Assembly (NCBI GenBank): GCA_016195405.1
Contig: JACPZP010000181.1
Coordinates: 1-43,510, forward strand
Length of the DNA: 43,510 nucleotides
Source: Planctomycetota bacterium
GTDB lineage: Bacteria > Planctomycetota > Planctomycetia > Gemmatales > Gemmataceae
Direction: 5' to 3'
How positions within the stretch are numbered: the stretch's first letter is position 1; the number at the start of each line of letters is the position of its first letter. The notes under the pieces are model-generated. The model was given only the letters and a program-made list of their open reading frames with translations, had not been told where the DNA came from and ran no database searches. The translations under genes were made by a program, and so were the position numbers. Of this stretch, positions 16,233 to 24,509 are shown piece by piece.

Positions 16233-17480
16233 TCAAATCTTCGGCCTTTCGTTCAACTCGGCTGCGAACAGCGGGTAATCCTCGAACTTGCACATCTTGG
16301 CGACCAGGCGGGCGGGGAAGACGCGGGCTTGCGTGTTGTATTCGGCGACCGAATCGTTGAAGAAGCCGCGGGCGTGGGCGATCTTGTCCTCCAGGGCAGT
16401 GACTTGGTTGGCGAGCTTGAGAAACAGCGGATTGGCCTTCAAGTCGGGATATTTCTCGGCGCGGAGCACCAGTTGCGACAGGCCCGCAACCGCTTCTTGT
16501 TCGGCCCCAACCTTCGCAGTCATGCCGCCTGAAAGCGCTTTGCTCCGAGCGGCGGTCAAACTGTCGAGAAGTCCCTTCTCGTGAGCCATATAAGCGCGGA
16601 CCGTCTCGACCAGATTGGGAATCAGGTCGTAGCGCTGCTTAAGATGCACGTCGATTTGGCTCCAACTCTGCTGGGCGCGGGTGCGGTAGATCACCAGGCT
16701 GTTAAAGGTCCGCAGGCCCCATAAGACCGCCGTGGCTAAGATCGCCACCAGCGCCGCTATCAAGCCCGCGACCGGATTCCACCAGGCGCCCTGGGGGAGG
16801 CCTTCGGAGGTTTGGGCGTAGCGAACCAAGCCGAAACCTACCAGGGCGAAACCGGCTACGAGAAAAACTAGCCCGAAGCGGCCGATCCAGCGCTGCGAAC
16901 GCTCGGCCGACTTGAGATAATCGGCCCGGTCGCGCGGCGTCACCATGAGCGGCACATGCTGGAGCGGTTCCAGGGTTTGCTTCTTCTCGCCGACTACGCC
17001 GACCACGCTGACCATTCCTGGGCAAGGCAGATACGTGCAGCTATAGCGCCAGCTGCCGACTTGGCGCGTCTCCGCCTGCTCGTAGTGCCACTGGGCGCGG
17101 GCTGCATCCACCCACAAAGCGTCGTCGCCCTGGCGAACGTGGAACGGCATGGCGCCGTCTTTGGTCTCGCGCGTCTCCCAAGTGCGCGTCGTTTTCGTGT
17201 TGCCTTCTTCGTCCTTCTCAGTGCGGACGACTTCTTCCTCGAGTCGGTACGTGAAGTGAACGCAGGAATAATTGAACCAGGGAACGAAAAGCGGCTCCGG
17301 GCAATCGATCTGGCCGCGAATCCACACCGGATCCCAGACATTGACGAGCTTGATGGGCAAAGGCGACGCGGCGGCCACGATCGCTTTGGCTCGGTCCCAC
17401 CTACGAAAGATGAACCAGAGCAGCCAAGCCAGCAGAACGCAGCCGCCGCCGACCAGGGCGGTGGTGAGCATCGGATGCAT
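16233..17480 (-). CDS. GIDE-LemA fusion membrane protein
   Basis: The ATG at 17480 gives 415 residues. An N-terminal anchor (about residues 5-25) is followed by a GIDE/BAM-type domain (residues ~35-200: VWIRGQIDCPEPLFVPWFNY, VHFTYRLEEEVV), as found in mitochondrial MUL1/MULAN-like E3 ligases but without a RING finger here. Two further membrane helices lie at ~215-265, then a C-terminal LemA domain starting RTRAQQSWSQIDVHLKQRYD and LIPNLVETVRAYMAHEKGLL, ending FAAELNERPKI. LemA proteins are membrane helical bundles of unclear role. The fusion lies downstream of a secreted PPC-like protein and two PP2C genes on the same strand. Function is unknown; membrane stress signalling is a guess. Confidence 0.85.
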   Translation of the reverse strand: MHPMLTTALVGGGCVLLAWLLWFIFRRWDRAKAIVAAASPLPIKLVNVWDPVWIRGQIDCPEPLFVPWFNYSCVHFTYRLEEEVVRTEKDEEGNTKTTRTWETRETKDGAMPFHVRQGDDALWVDAARAQWHYEQAETRQVGSWRYSCTYLPCPGMVSVVGVVGEKKQTLEPLQHVPLMVTPRDRADYLKSAERSQRWIGRFGLVFLVAGFALVGFGLVRYAQTSEGLPQGAWWNPVAGLIAALVAILATAVLWGLRTFNSLVIYRTRAQQSWSQIDVHLKQRYDLIPNLVETVRAYMAHEKGLLDSLTAARSKALSGGMTAKVGAEQEAVAGLSQLVLRAEKYPDLKANPLFLKLANQVTALEDKIAHARGFFNDSVAEYNTQARVFPARLVAKMCKFEDYPLFAAELNERPKI

Positions 17481-17556
17481 GAAGGTTTCCTTGCGCGCGA
17501 AGAGGGCGCGGAGTCGAAAGACCCGCGCCCCTGGAGTGTCCGTTGCATCTTGCAAA

Positions 17557-18045
17557 TTACTTCTTGGCCGCCGCAATCTTTAGGGTGTAGGGGCCGACGG
17601 TGTCGCGCATGCCGGCGACGTGGATGGTGAAAGTGCCGCCGTCCTTGGGCGTGAAGTCAAGCTTCGAGTCCCATTGCTTGCCTTCGCCGGCGCCGCCGTC
17701 GTCGTCGTAAACGAGAATCTTGCCGGTGCCGTCGAGCACGACGAGCAGCGAGTCGAATTCATCGTCGCCGGCGCTGACGGTCATGATGTACTTCGTGCCG
17801 CCGTCAAGCTTCACTTTGTAGCTCTTGTGGCGCATGTTGCGTTGGCTCTCGTCCAACTCATTGCCTTCCAAGACTATCTTGTACTCGAATCGCTTTTCGT
17901 CTTCCGTGAGCTTGGATTCGATCTTGAGGCCGTCCTTACCTACGGTGTGGGTCTTTTCCTCTTTCTTGTCGCCGCCGGCGATGGCGCCGCCGAGGACGAA
18001 TGCACAAACCGCCAGGAGAGCCAGTGACGTCATCACGCGTTTCAT
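17557..18045 (-). CDS. secreted PPC-like domain protein
   Basis: A perfect GGAGG 6 bases before ATG 18045 and a signal peptide (MKRVMTSLALLAVCAFVLGG, cleavage near AIA-G) support the start. The 162-residue product has a single beta-rich domain with SYKVKLDGGTKYIMTVSA, FDSLLVVLDGTGKIL and YTLKIAA, the pattern of bacterial pre-peptidase C-terminal (PPC) domains. Asp-rich DDDGG may bind calcium. The same domain occurs fused to thioredoxin at 25934-26905. It probably acts outside the cytoplasm as a binding module. It lies 76 bases upstream of the GIDE-LemA gene. Confidence 0.82.
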   Translation of the reverse strand: MKRVMTSLALLAVCAFVLGGAIAGGDKKEEKTHTVGKDGLKIESKLTEDEKRFEYKIVLEGNELDESQRNMRHKSYKVKLDGGTKYIMTVSAGDDEFDSLLVVLDGTGKILVYDDDGGAGEGKQWDSKLDFTPKDGGTFTIHVAGMRDTVGPYTLKIAAAKK

Positions 18046-18123
18046 GGGGAACCTCCACGGGAAATGGGTATTGCGATCCAGGCTAATTGACGAACCACAC
18101 CAATTGACGAATCACACCGAAAA

Positions 18124-18168
18124 ACCATTCACGGTAAGACCGTTCACGGTAAGACCGTTCACGGTGCG
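18124..18168 (+). repeat. three 15-bp tandem repeats at the end of a PP2C gene
   Basis: Units ACCATTCACGGTAAG, ACCGTTCACGGTAAG and ACCGTTCACGGTGCG follow each other exactly. Each contains a near-palindrome ACCGTTCACGGT. The stop codon of the minus-strand PP2C gene (18159-18161) lies in the third unit, so the copies extend past the 3' end of the gene, between it and the PPC-like gene. Confidence 0.85.
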
Positions 18169-19559
18169 CCTTTGACATCCGCTTCCAAAGGCGTTTGATC
18201 GTAGAGCGGCTTGAAAGACTCTTCCTTGTTCCGCTGCCGGCCAATGGCGTCCATCAGGTGCAGCACCGCCCGGCAGAGTTCGCGGAAGGCGGCCTGCCGA
18301 TCGCCGCGCTTTCGCAAGCTTTCCGCCACTTGGAGATGATATTGGACGGCGTTCCCATCGGCCTGCCAATTGCGCTCGCGGATACGCTCCTCCAGCGTGG
18401 TCCGGGCCAGTTGCAAGCGTTCCAGAACCACGTCATCGACGGTGCAGTCCGTTTGGCGGTAGACATTGAGGGGACGCGGCTGTTCGGCGGGGTTCGATTC
18501 TTCGTGGCGCTCACGCACGCTCTGCAACATCAGACCGCCCAGCCCGGCCATCAGGGCCACCGCCGCTCCCACGAAGGCCGGCACTTCGGCGTGAATATCG
18601 AACGCGGTAAAATAGATGGCGATCACCGCCAGGGCGATTCCCAGCACCAGCAGAAAGAAAGGCCAAGGAAAGCGAAGGACCAGCCCTACGAGCCTTGCCC
18701 CCGGGGAAGCTTTGAGCGCGCTCAAAGCATCGGATCCCGCGAGCGGATTGGCCGCGGCGTTCCCCGGGTTCGGCCCACCCCTGGAAGCGGCGTCCTTTTC
18801 GCTTGGATGAGCGACGCGAACCGCCACCACCGTAATGTTGTCCGGCCCTCCTTGCAGATTCGCCAAATGAATGAGGAACCGGCAAGCTTCCTCCGGCGGC
18901 AGCACGCCGGCGACCGCCCCGATCTCACGGTCGGTGACCGGCCCCGACAGCCCGTCCGAGCACAGGACGTACACGTCTCCCGGCTCGATCGGATGGGGCC
19001 CTTCCACATCGACCTGCACGAAAGGCTCGGGGCCAAGGGAACGGACGATGACGTTGCTCGGCACGCCTAACAACTCTTCGGGCGGCTTGTTCTGGCGGCG
19101 GGCCAACTCCCAGACCAGGCTGTGATCGAAGCTGAGCTGCTCGATCTTGCCCTTGCGGATGCGGTAACAGCGGCTGTCGCCGACGTGGCCCACCCACAAG
19201 CCTTCGGGGCGCAGGAGCAGCGCCGTGCCGGTGGTGCCCATCCCGGCGAACTCGCGGTTTTGCTGGCCGCGATTGTGAATGCACAGGTTTGCCTCGACAA
19301 ACGCCCGGCGGATGGCGGCGATGGCGCCTTCATGGGCATGCTTGGAGTAGATGTGGGGAATGCTGTCGGCGGCGAGCTTCGAGGCCAACTCGCCCACGGC
19401 GTGCGCGCCCATGCCGTCGGCCACCAGAAAAACGTGACCGCGGATGCGCCACTGTTCCAAGTCGGTCGCAGGCAGGGTGGCGAGGGAGTCCTGATTGTGA
19501 CTGCGGCGGACGCCCACGTCGCTCAGACTTGCGTACTCGATGTCGTCGAACCCAAACAC
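18159..19559 (-). CDS. PP2C-family Ser/Thr phosphatase with membrane helices and helical tail
   Basis: The frame is open to 19826, but the domain starts at FGFDDIEYASLSDVGVRRSH, so I choose the GTG at 19559, which has GGGGAAA upstream; 466 residues. PP2C motifs are complete: NQDS, LVADGMGAHA, GHVGDSRCY, CSDGLSGPVTD and GGPDNITVVAV, giving the metal-binding Asps. Two hydrophobic helices follow (about residues 285-335), then a cytoplasmic helical tail with VQYHLQVAESLRKRGDRQAA of TPR-like character. It dephosphorylates Ser/Thr proteins, presumably opposing Hanks-type kinases. A second PP2C lies 370 bp upstream on the same strand. Confidence 0.87.
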   Translation of the reverse strand: MFGFDDIEYASLSDVGVRRSHNQDSLATLPATDLEQWRIRGHVFLVADGMGAHAVGELASKLAADSIPHIYSKHAHEGAIAAIRRAFVEANLCIHNRGQQNREFAGMGTTGTALLLRPEGLWVGHVGDSRCYRIRKGKIEQLSFDHSLVWELARRQNKPPEELLGVPSNVIVRSLGPEPFVQVDVEGPHPIEPGDVYVLCSDGLSGPVTDREIGAVAGVLPPEEACRFLIHLANLQGGPDNITVVAVRVAHPSEKDAASRGGPNPGNAAANPLAGSDALSALKASPGARLVGLVLRFPWPFFLLVLGIALAVIAIYFTAFDIHAEVPAFVGAAVALMAGLGGLMLQSVRERHEESNPAEQPRPLNVYRQTDCTVDDVVLERLQLARTTLEERIRERNWQADGNAVQYHLQVAESLRKRGDRQAAFRELCRAVLHLMDAIGRQRNKEESFKPLYDQTPLEADVKGAP

Positions 19560-19929
19560 CCGTCGTTTCCCCGCGTTCGCTCCTCGTAACCCTTTGTATG
19601 CTACCGGAGCCTGACGGGTTTTCCTAGGGGCTGGCGGGAAAGGCGCTTTATGGACGCGCCAATCCCAAGCACGCAAGCCCGCACGCGAGTCTTCGAGCGT
19701 GTGGGATACCGGGCGAACCGGAGTTGGCCAAAGGGGAGAAATGATTTGCGCTGCGCTCCGGGGTGGACAGCCCTGCAAACCGTTTTTTTGCGGATTTTGG
19801 CGTAAGTCGTTACAAGATCGGCACAAAATTCATTGCGCGCCAGCCCTGCAAAGCAAATTGGCTTGGAGAGGAGATGGATTGAGTAACGCGGGTAGCAAGT
19901 TTTTCATCAAATGCCGATTTACCCCACCC
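19560..19929. other. intergenic stretch between the two PP2C genes
   Basis: No convincing gene. It holds an in-frame but unlikely N-terminal extension of the downstream PP2C, and two copies of CAGCCCTGCAAA at about 19771 and 19842. I see no clear promoter or hairpin. Confidence 0.5.
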
Positions 19930-20886
19930 TTACCAGCACCGCACCGCCACGACCGTGCAGTTGTCGATGCCGCCGGATTGGTCGGCGAGATCGACGAGCC
20001 GATTGGCTACCAGAAAAGCAGAGGGCGGGGCTCTTCTTAGCGTCTCTTGAATCGTGTGATCGTCGACTTGGCCGTGCAACCCGTCGCAGGTGACCAGGAG
20101 CCAATCACCCGCGACGAGATTCAGTTTGTAATGGGCCGGTTCAATCGTTGTCCGAATGCCGATGGCTTGGAGAACTTCATTCTTGGCCGGGTTTTTGGCG
20201 GCCTCCTGGGGCGTCAGCTTGCCGAGTTCCACCATCCGGTTAACGAGGGTTTGGTCGCGGGTCAGTTGTTTCACTTTGGCCGCGTGAAAGTGGTAAACGC
20301 GGCAATCGCCAACATGCCCGATGACCACGCGACCGTTCCAAATGACCACGACAGCCGCGGTAGCTCCCATGCCTTTGAAGCGTCGCTCGGCCGCGGCAGC
20401 TTGCTGGACGACGCGATTGGCTTCCTTGATCGCCGCATCAATCGAGTTTGTCAATCCTGCCCGAGTCACCTTACTCTGCTGGGCGCTCAAAGCGTTGGTG
20501 AGGAGAGGCGCCAAGATGGCGCCGATAGTCCGCAAGGCGAGGCGCGCAGCCTGGTCGCCTCCGGCATGTCCGCCCATGCCGTCAGCGACGATGACCAAGG
20601 CAAGCTGATGATTCTGGTTCAGGTCGGACCACATCAAATGCTGGACAAGGAAACTATCCTCGTTCCGGCCGCGCTCACGCCCGATGGACGAAATGCCGGC
20701 GACGTCGAGCCGCAACGTTCCGGCCGATGTCGGAATCGGCTCCGTCGTGGGCGGTTTGCTGACAAGAGTAGTCGGATGCACGGTGAAGGTCTGGCCGCAC
20801 TTGTGGCATCTTACGGGCCGGCCAAGGTGCTCCTCAGCAACTTGGCAAGGCGCGATGCAGTGGGGGCAATGGGCACGGACGGGCAT
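19930..20886 (-). CDS. PP2C-family phosphatase with N-terminal zinc-finger-like head
   Basis: The 318-residue protein begins with a Cys-rich MJ0042/zinc-ribbon-like segment (Cys7, Cys10, Cys27, Cys30; CPHC...CHKCGQTF), commonly placed in front of signalling proteins in Planctomycetota. The PP2C domain follows: GRERGRNEDSF, VIVADGMGGHAGGD, GHVGDCRVYHF, LVTCDGLHGQVDD and GGIDNCTVVAVRCW. All metal-binding Asps are present. It is a soluble Ser/Thr phosphatase, unlike the membrane-linked PP2C downstream. The ribosome site is weak (GTG TTC CC before ATG). Confidence 0.9.
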   Translation of the reverse strand: MPVRAHCPHCIAPCQVAEEHLGRPVRCHKCGQTFTVHPTTLVSKPPTTEPIPTSAGTLRLDVAGISSIGRERGRNEDSFLVQHLMWSDLNQNHQLALVIVADGMGGHAGGDQAARLALRTIGAILAPLLTNALSAQQSKVTRAGLTNSIDAAIKEANRVVQQAAAAERRFKGMGATAAVVVIWNGRVVIGHVGDCRVYHFHAAKVKQLTRDQTLVNRMVELGKLTPQEAAKNPAKNEVLQAIGIRTTIEPAHYKLNLVAGDWLLVTCDGLHGQVDDHTIQETLRRAPPSAFLVANRLVDLADQSGGIDNCTVVAVRCW

Positions 20887-20964
20887 GGGAACACTCTATG
20901 GCGTTTTGCAGTTCATAGCGCCTGCAGTAACGGCGCTGGGGAAACGCAGCCATCGCGCTGCTGT

Positions 20965-21318
20965 TTAGGCATGCACGATCAAGGCAGAGGACGTCAGCTC
21001 GGCGTAATCGTGCGACTGGAAAGTCGCAACCATTTTCGGGATGAGCGGCGTGAACAGCGCTTCTAGATCTTTGTTCGAGATATTGCCGGTTGAAATCAGC
21101 AGGAGCTTGTACGGCTTGTTCGACAGGAGGAACGAATCGACGAAGTCGTTGTCTTTCGTGATGACGACTCGCTTTTCCCGAAGCGATATCGCGTTGATCT
21201 CCGCGTCGGTCGTGCGATTGGCGTTCGGCAAATCCAAGGTATGCACGGCATCATGGCCTGCCGCCGTCAAGGTTCGAGCCAATTGACGCGGCAATTGGGC
21301 GTCGATCAAGAAATTCAT
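20965..21318 (-). CDS. DUF5615 PIN-like toxin
   Basis: The 117-residue product MNFLIDAQLPRQLARTLTAAG with EKRVVITKDNDFVDSF is the DUF5615 (Mut7-C-like, PIN-fold) family, with Asp6 and the KDNDF Asp pair as expected acidic residues. DUF5615 genes regularly follow DUF433 genes, as here, where the ATG overlaps the DUF433 stop by four bases (ATGA). The pair is considered a toxin-antitoxin module. The gene is full length. Confidence 0.85.
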   Translation of the reverse strand: MNFLIDAQLPRQLARTLTAAGHDAVHTLDLPNANRTTDAEINAISLREKRVVITKDNDFVDSFLLSNKPYKLLLISTGNISNKDLEALFTPLIPKMVATFQSHDYAELTSSALIVHA

Positions 21319-21545
21319 GGTGGGACCATCTCCACCTTCTTAATCTGGCTGAGGCGAGCCGCATATGCGAAGACCGCCAGGATGTCGTCGCGTTCCAAAT
21401 CCTCGTAATCCGCGAGGATATCATCGGTCGTCATGCCGGAACTGAGCAGCTCAAGAATTGTTTCCACGGGGTAGCGCAACCCGCGTATCGTCGGCTTTCC
21501 GTGGCAAATGGCAGGATCGATGGTGATGCGGGATTGGGCGTTCAT
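21315..21545 (-). CDS. DUF433 antitoxin
   Basis: Start ATG 21545 has GGAGG 6 bases upstream; 76 residues. The sequence RITIDPAICHGKPTIRGLRY and SGMTTDDILADYEDLERDDI is typical of DUF433, a winged-helix-like antitoxin that neutralises and represses with its DUF5615 partner. The four-base overlap with the toxin supports translational coupling. Confidence 0.9.
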   Translation of the reverse strand: MNAQSRITIDPAICHGKPTIRGLRYPVETILELLSSGMTTDDILADYEDLERDDILAVFAYAARLSQIKKVEMVPP

Positions 21546-21715
21546 GCGGGCCTCCAAGATGGATTGTATCGCGATTCGATCACTCCGCAAACAGCTCCCG
21601 AACGATGAACGCCAAGCCAAACGGCCCGAATGAATTGCCGGTCCGGCTGGGTCCTCGGTCGCGAAGTCCTCTTTGGGCGCGCACGCCCGCGAAACTCCCA
21701 TTTCGCTTTCAGGAG

Positions 21716-22009
21716 AGATCCCGAGTTACCCTTGACGTTTTGCTTCAGTATTGGCGCCTGGGGATGAAGCCGTAAGAGATCGCGCTTGGCCTGGACACGC
21801 TTACCCTCGCCGATGTTCATGGCGCCGTGGCGTACTATTTCCGCCACGAGAGCGAAATAGACGAATACCTCGGTCGGCGCGACGAAGAACCGGAACAATT
21901 GCGCCAACAGATCGAAGCCGCCAACGCCGCCCGCCTGGCGCCATTGAAGGCTCGCTTTGACGCCGTCAGGGCCCAGGAAAATGGCGGCAATGCTTCGGCT
22001 GCTGATTGA
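21716..22009 (+). pseudogene. DUF433 antitoxin remnant with in-frame stop
   Basis: The plus-strand frame reads SRVTLDVLLQYWRLGMKP, then TAA (21773-21775), then EIALGLDTLTLADVHGAVAY and EIDEYLGRRDEEPEQL to a TGA at 22007-22009. The text on both sides of the stop matches a longer DUF433 subfamily with a charged C-terminal tail. The likely ancestral codon is GAA (KPEEI), so one G-to-T change explains the stop. The N terminus is also missing. It lies head-to-head with the intact DUF433 gene at 21315-21545. Confidence 0.75.
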
Positions 22010-22050
22010 CGAAGACGTTCATGGCGACGTGGGGCCGGGTTGCCCGCGGC
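21990..22050 (+). pseudogene. DUF5615 toxin remnant
   Basis: Overlapping the end of the DUF433 remnant, ATG 21990 opens MLRLLIDEDVHGDV, the standard first residues of DUF5615 toxins including the catalytic-type Asp. After this the frame reads PGCPRLAHARSR with no family resemblance, so the remainder is lost or shifted. Position and overlap are as in intact DUF433/DUF5615 pairs. Confidence 0.6.
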
Positions 22051-22170
22051 TTGCCCATGCCCGGAGTCGCTATCGCTATCATTGTAAGATAACGCTGGCC
22101 AGCCGCATGAACTGCGTTCCCGTTTCGTCGTCCGCTTGCGATAACACGGCTTCCGTGCTATCCTGGCGCC

Positions 22171-22464
22171 ATGATTGCTGGGTTCAAGGACCAGGGCGCG
22201 GCTGACATCTTCAACGGTAAAAAGACCAGAGCCGCGCGGAAGACTTGCCCGGACTCGCTTTGGAAGGTTGCCCGCCGAAAGCTTGACCAACTTGACTCAG
22301 CAGCCACGCTCGATGACCTGCGGATTCCGCCCGGCAATCGATTGGAGGCATTTACGGGAAATCGGAAGGGGCAAAGCACCATCCGAATCAACGACCGCTA
22401 TCGGCTCTGTTTTTCCTGGACGGACTCCGGTCCCGATCAAGTTGAAATTGTGGACTATCATTAA
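22171..22464 (+). CDS. higB: HigB-type RelE-fold toxin
   Basis: The 97-residue protein MIAGFKDQGAADIFNGKKT with RIPPGNRLEAFTG, IRINDRYRLCFSW and the final VEIVDYH matches HigB (plasmid-maintenance killer) toxins, which cleave mRNA on the ribosome. Toxin-before-antitoxin order and a 20-base gap to higA are typical for HigBA. It is complete. Confidence 0.9.
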   Translation: MIAGFKDQGAADIFNGKKTRAARKTCPDSLWKVARRKLDQLDSAATLDDLRIPPGNRLEAFTGNRKGQSTIRINDRYRLCFSWTDSGPDQVEIVDYH

Positions 22465-22484
22465 GCGACCCAAGGCGGCCCAAC

Positions 22485-22802
22485 ATGATACGCGTGCCAA
22501 CCCACCGACGGCCCACCCATCCTGGCGAAATGCTCATGGAAGAGTTCTTGAAACCGTTGGGAATAACGCAACGTGAATTGGCAGACTCGATTCATTTTCC
22601 GCATCAGCGCGTCAATGACCTCGTCAATAGGCGCCGACGCCTGACGCCTGGCGCCGCATTGCGATTGGCGAAGTTCTTTGGGATGTCAGCTGGATTTTGG
22701 ATGAATCTCCAGTTGCGTTGGGATTTGCACCAAGCTCAACAAAGGGAAGCTCAGGAACTGAAAACCATTCAACCGCGCGCCACCTTGGCCGGCGCAAGCT
22801 AG
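22485..22802 (+). CDS. higA: HigA-type antitoxin (Xre/HTH)
   Basis: The 105-residue protein contains HPGEMLMEEFLKPLGITQRE and ADSIHFPHQRVNDLVNRRRR, the HigA signature with a helix-turn-helix at about residues 28-50, followed by FGMSAGFWMNLQLRWDLH. It neutralises HigB and represses the operon promoter. The C terminus (residues 90-105) is loose and low in similarity to the family, as is common. Confidence 0.9.
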   Translation: MIRVPTHRRPTHPGEMLMEEFLKPLGITQRELADSIHFPHQRVNDLVNRRRRLTPGAALRLAKFFGMSAGFWMNLQLRWDLHQAQQREAQELKTIQPRATLAGAS

Positions 22803-22852
22803 CGACCGCACGTCCTCGTCAATTACGGTCGTCCGACGACACCGGCAGGCGC

Positions 22853-23057
22853 AAATTGTCTCTGGAGCAATTAATTGGCCTATCGGATCAAGACGAGCCA
22901 GCCCCGCGTCGCCAAGATTGAGCGGGCGGCGTCGGATGCGTCTCTCGACGAGATCATCGGGGTGTTCGCCGCCGCCGGTGGCCGGATCAAGGTTTCGGAA
23001 AACCTGAATGTCCCTGTTTCACCGCCACGTGGCGCGAGCCCGGCAGGAGGTGTGTGA
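22853..23057 (+). pseudogene. Xre-type antitoxin fragment with frameshift
   Basis: One frame gives RRKLSLEQLIGLS and, after a +1 change near 22889, the next frame gives KTSQPRVAKIERAASDASLD then FAAAGGRIKVSEN. Joined, they form an Xre helix-turn-helix of the kind found in RelE/HigB-partner antitoxins. No intact start is visible and no toxin gene lies directly upstream, apart from HigB. It is best read as a decayed antitoxin. Confidence 0.65.
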
Positions 23058-23206
23058 AGATCTCCAACCTCCTGTCGGCCCTTTTTGAAGACGAGTTGAA
23101 TTATCTCACGGAAGCCGGCTTGGTCGAACGTCGAGGACAGGAGGGCGCTTACGAATACCGGCTGAAACCGAGAGTCGAATTGCCCCCTGCACCCGACTCG
23201 AACTGA
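23054..23206 (+). CDS. short hypothetical ORF, possibly winged-helix tail
   Basis: A GTG at 23054 with AGGAGG 5 bases upstream opens a 50-residue frame: ISNLLSALFEDELNYLTEAG then LVERRGQEGAYEYRLKPR. The helix-then-wing pattern resembles the end of a winged-helix DNA-binding domain. It could be a small regulator or another gene remnant of the toxin-antitoxin cluster. Evidence is limited to the ribosome site and amino-acid pattern. Confidence 0.35.
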   Translation: MKISNLLSALFEDELNYLTEAGLVERRGQEGAYEYRLKPRVELPPAPDSN

Positions 23207-23395
23207 TTCCGAACTTTCAAAAGCGCAACGGCGCTGAAGATTCACAAGCTGAAGATTCCTTGGAAAGAAAAACGTGATAGCTCGCGGTTGGAGGGAAAAG
23301 GTTTGCACGCTTGCCGCATAACGTGTCGCGGAGTGTACTGCCGGGGTCAACCGGGCAAGCCGGCAGGGATCAGCCGCCCTTCCTTTATCTCAATT

Positions 23396-24220
23396 TTATT
23401 GAGAGTCACCCGGATGCGGACCGCTCTCTTTGCCTTTTCTAAGCAAAAAGCCCCCCACTATCACACAGCTGAAACCCAAAATCGTAACGAGGCTCCCCAC
23501 CATAACGCCTTGCGTTCGTCGAGCCTCAAGACGTGCTTGATCGGCTAGGTCTTGAATTGCGCCTCCGCCAAAGATAGCGCGATTCAGTGCGCGGGCAACC
23601 GGGTCAATTTCCAAAGATAGATGGTAGATGATGACGCCGACCCCCAGAACAAAAATAATGAGACCAAACACAATAAATAACACCGCGGCAGGCTTGGGGC
23701 CGGGTGCTGGGCGGCTTGCTTCACGTGCTCTCTGGCCCGGCGCCCTCGCGGCTTCTTCCTCTGCCTCCCTTTCAGCTTTTGCCTTCGCCGCTAATTTCCG
23801 TGCCGTTTGGTCATCCTCAGCCCAGCGCTCGTTCATGCCCGTAATTTGATGTTGCAATTTGGGCATTTCCCTTTCCAATTCCTGTCTCTCTTCTTCTAGG
23901 TCATCATCGGTTTTTCCTAGCACCAACACGGCGGTGACCCACATTGGGACCCAAAAAACCAGAAGCGAAAAAGCAATTGTAGCGGCGATTGGCAATTCAA
24001 ATGGTTGGCACAACAAGAAGGCGAAAATAAAGAATGGAACGCCAAGGACCAGGCCAGCGCAAAGCCGCTCCAAGCGACCTTCACCGAAAAAAGAAAGCGG
24101 CTTCCGTACCGATTGCAAGAAACGGACTGATTTCAGGCGGCGAACCCGCCGCTCCAGTATTTCCATCCGAATTGGATACTCGCGAAGCCGCGCAAAAAGT
24201 TCATCTTCCCGTGCTGACAT
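23396..24220 (-). CDS. hypothetical membrane protein with coiled coil
   Basis: The 274-residue protein has two close membrane helices at about residues 53-100, a long charged coiled-coil (EEERQELEREMPKLQHQITG, ARKLAAKAKAEREAEEEAA), a Pro/Ala-rich linker, and two more membrane helices at about 178-205 and 240-262. The N terminus is a charged helix. No family is recognised. The symmetric layout with a cytoplasmic coiled coil suggests a scaffold or sensor. Confidence 0.65.
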   Translation of the reverse strand: MSAREDELFARLREYPIRMEILERRVRRLKSVRFLQSVRKPLSFFGEGRLERLCAGLVLGVPFFIFAFLLCQPFELPIAATIAFSLLVFWVPMWVTAVLVLGKTDDDLEEERQELEREMPKLQHQITGMNERWAEDDQTARKLAAKAKAEREAEEEAARAPGQRAREASRPAPGPKPAAVLFIVFGLIIFVLGVGVIIYHLSLEIDPVARALNRAIFGGGAIQDLADQARLEARRTQGVMVGSLVTILGFSCVIVGGFLLRKGKESGPHPGDSQ

Positions 24221-24509
24221 GCGCGCACCTTCGAAATTTGCCCCGGGGGGCGGCTTGCGGAACCTGCCGGTAATTTGAAGTCAGCGGAATGTCGGTGTCA
24301 ACAAAGAATTCTGTACCCGCTCATGCTCTTCCGTTCTTTCGGTGCTTTGCACTTGAGGCCGTACGTTTCGGCATCCGACTTCGCTGCCGTCACCTGCCGA
24401 AATTGCTACGCGTTGCGTGGAAATTCAAGCTGAGTGAGATGAGGAAACGGTTGCCCGGCTGCGCGTCTCGACGACGACCGCTGAGTTGGTACTGCCGATT
24501 GTTTCGACC
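24221..24509. other. intergenic stretch with no recognised feature
   Basis: The stretch has only short frames without convincing start or domain. I see no hairpin or promoter I can defend. Confidence 0.4.

Noticed and set aside
18124..18168. CRISPR-like short repeats
   Set aside because: Units are 15 bp with no spacers and only three copies, so they are simple tandem repeats.
19560..19826. N-terminal extension of the PP2C gene to 19826
   Set aside because: The extra 89 residues are Arg/Pro-rich and unlike any PP2C head; the conserved part begins at the GTG at 19559, which has a purine-rich site upstream.
21542..21907. 121-codon minus-strand ORF opposite the DUF433 remnant
   Set aside because: The plus strand of the same bases clearly encodes DUF433 sequence, so this frame is its shadow.
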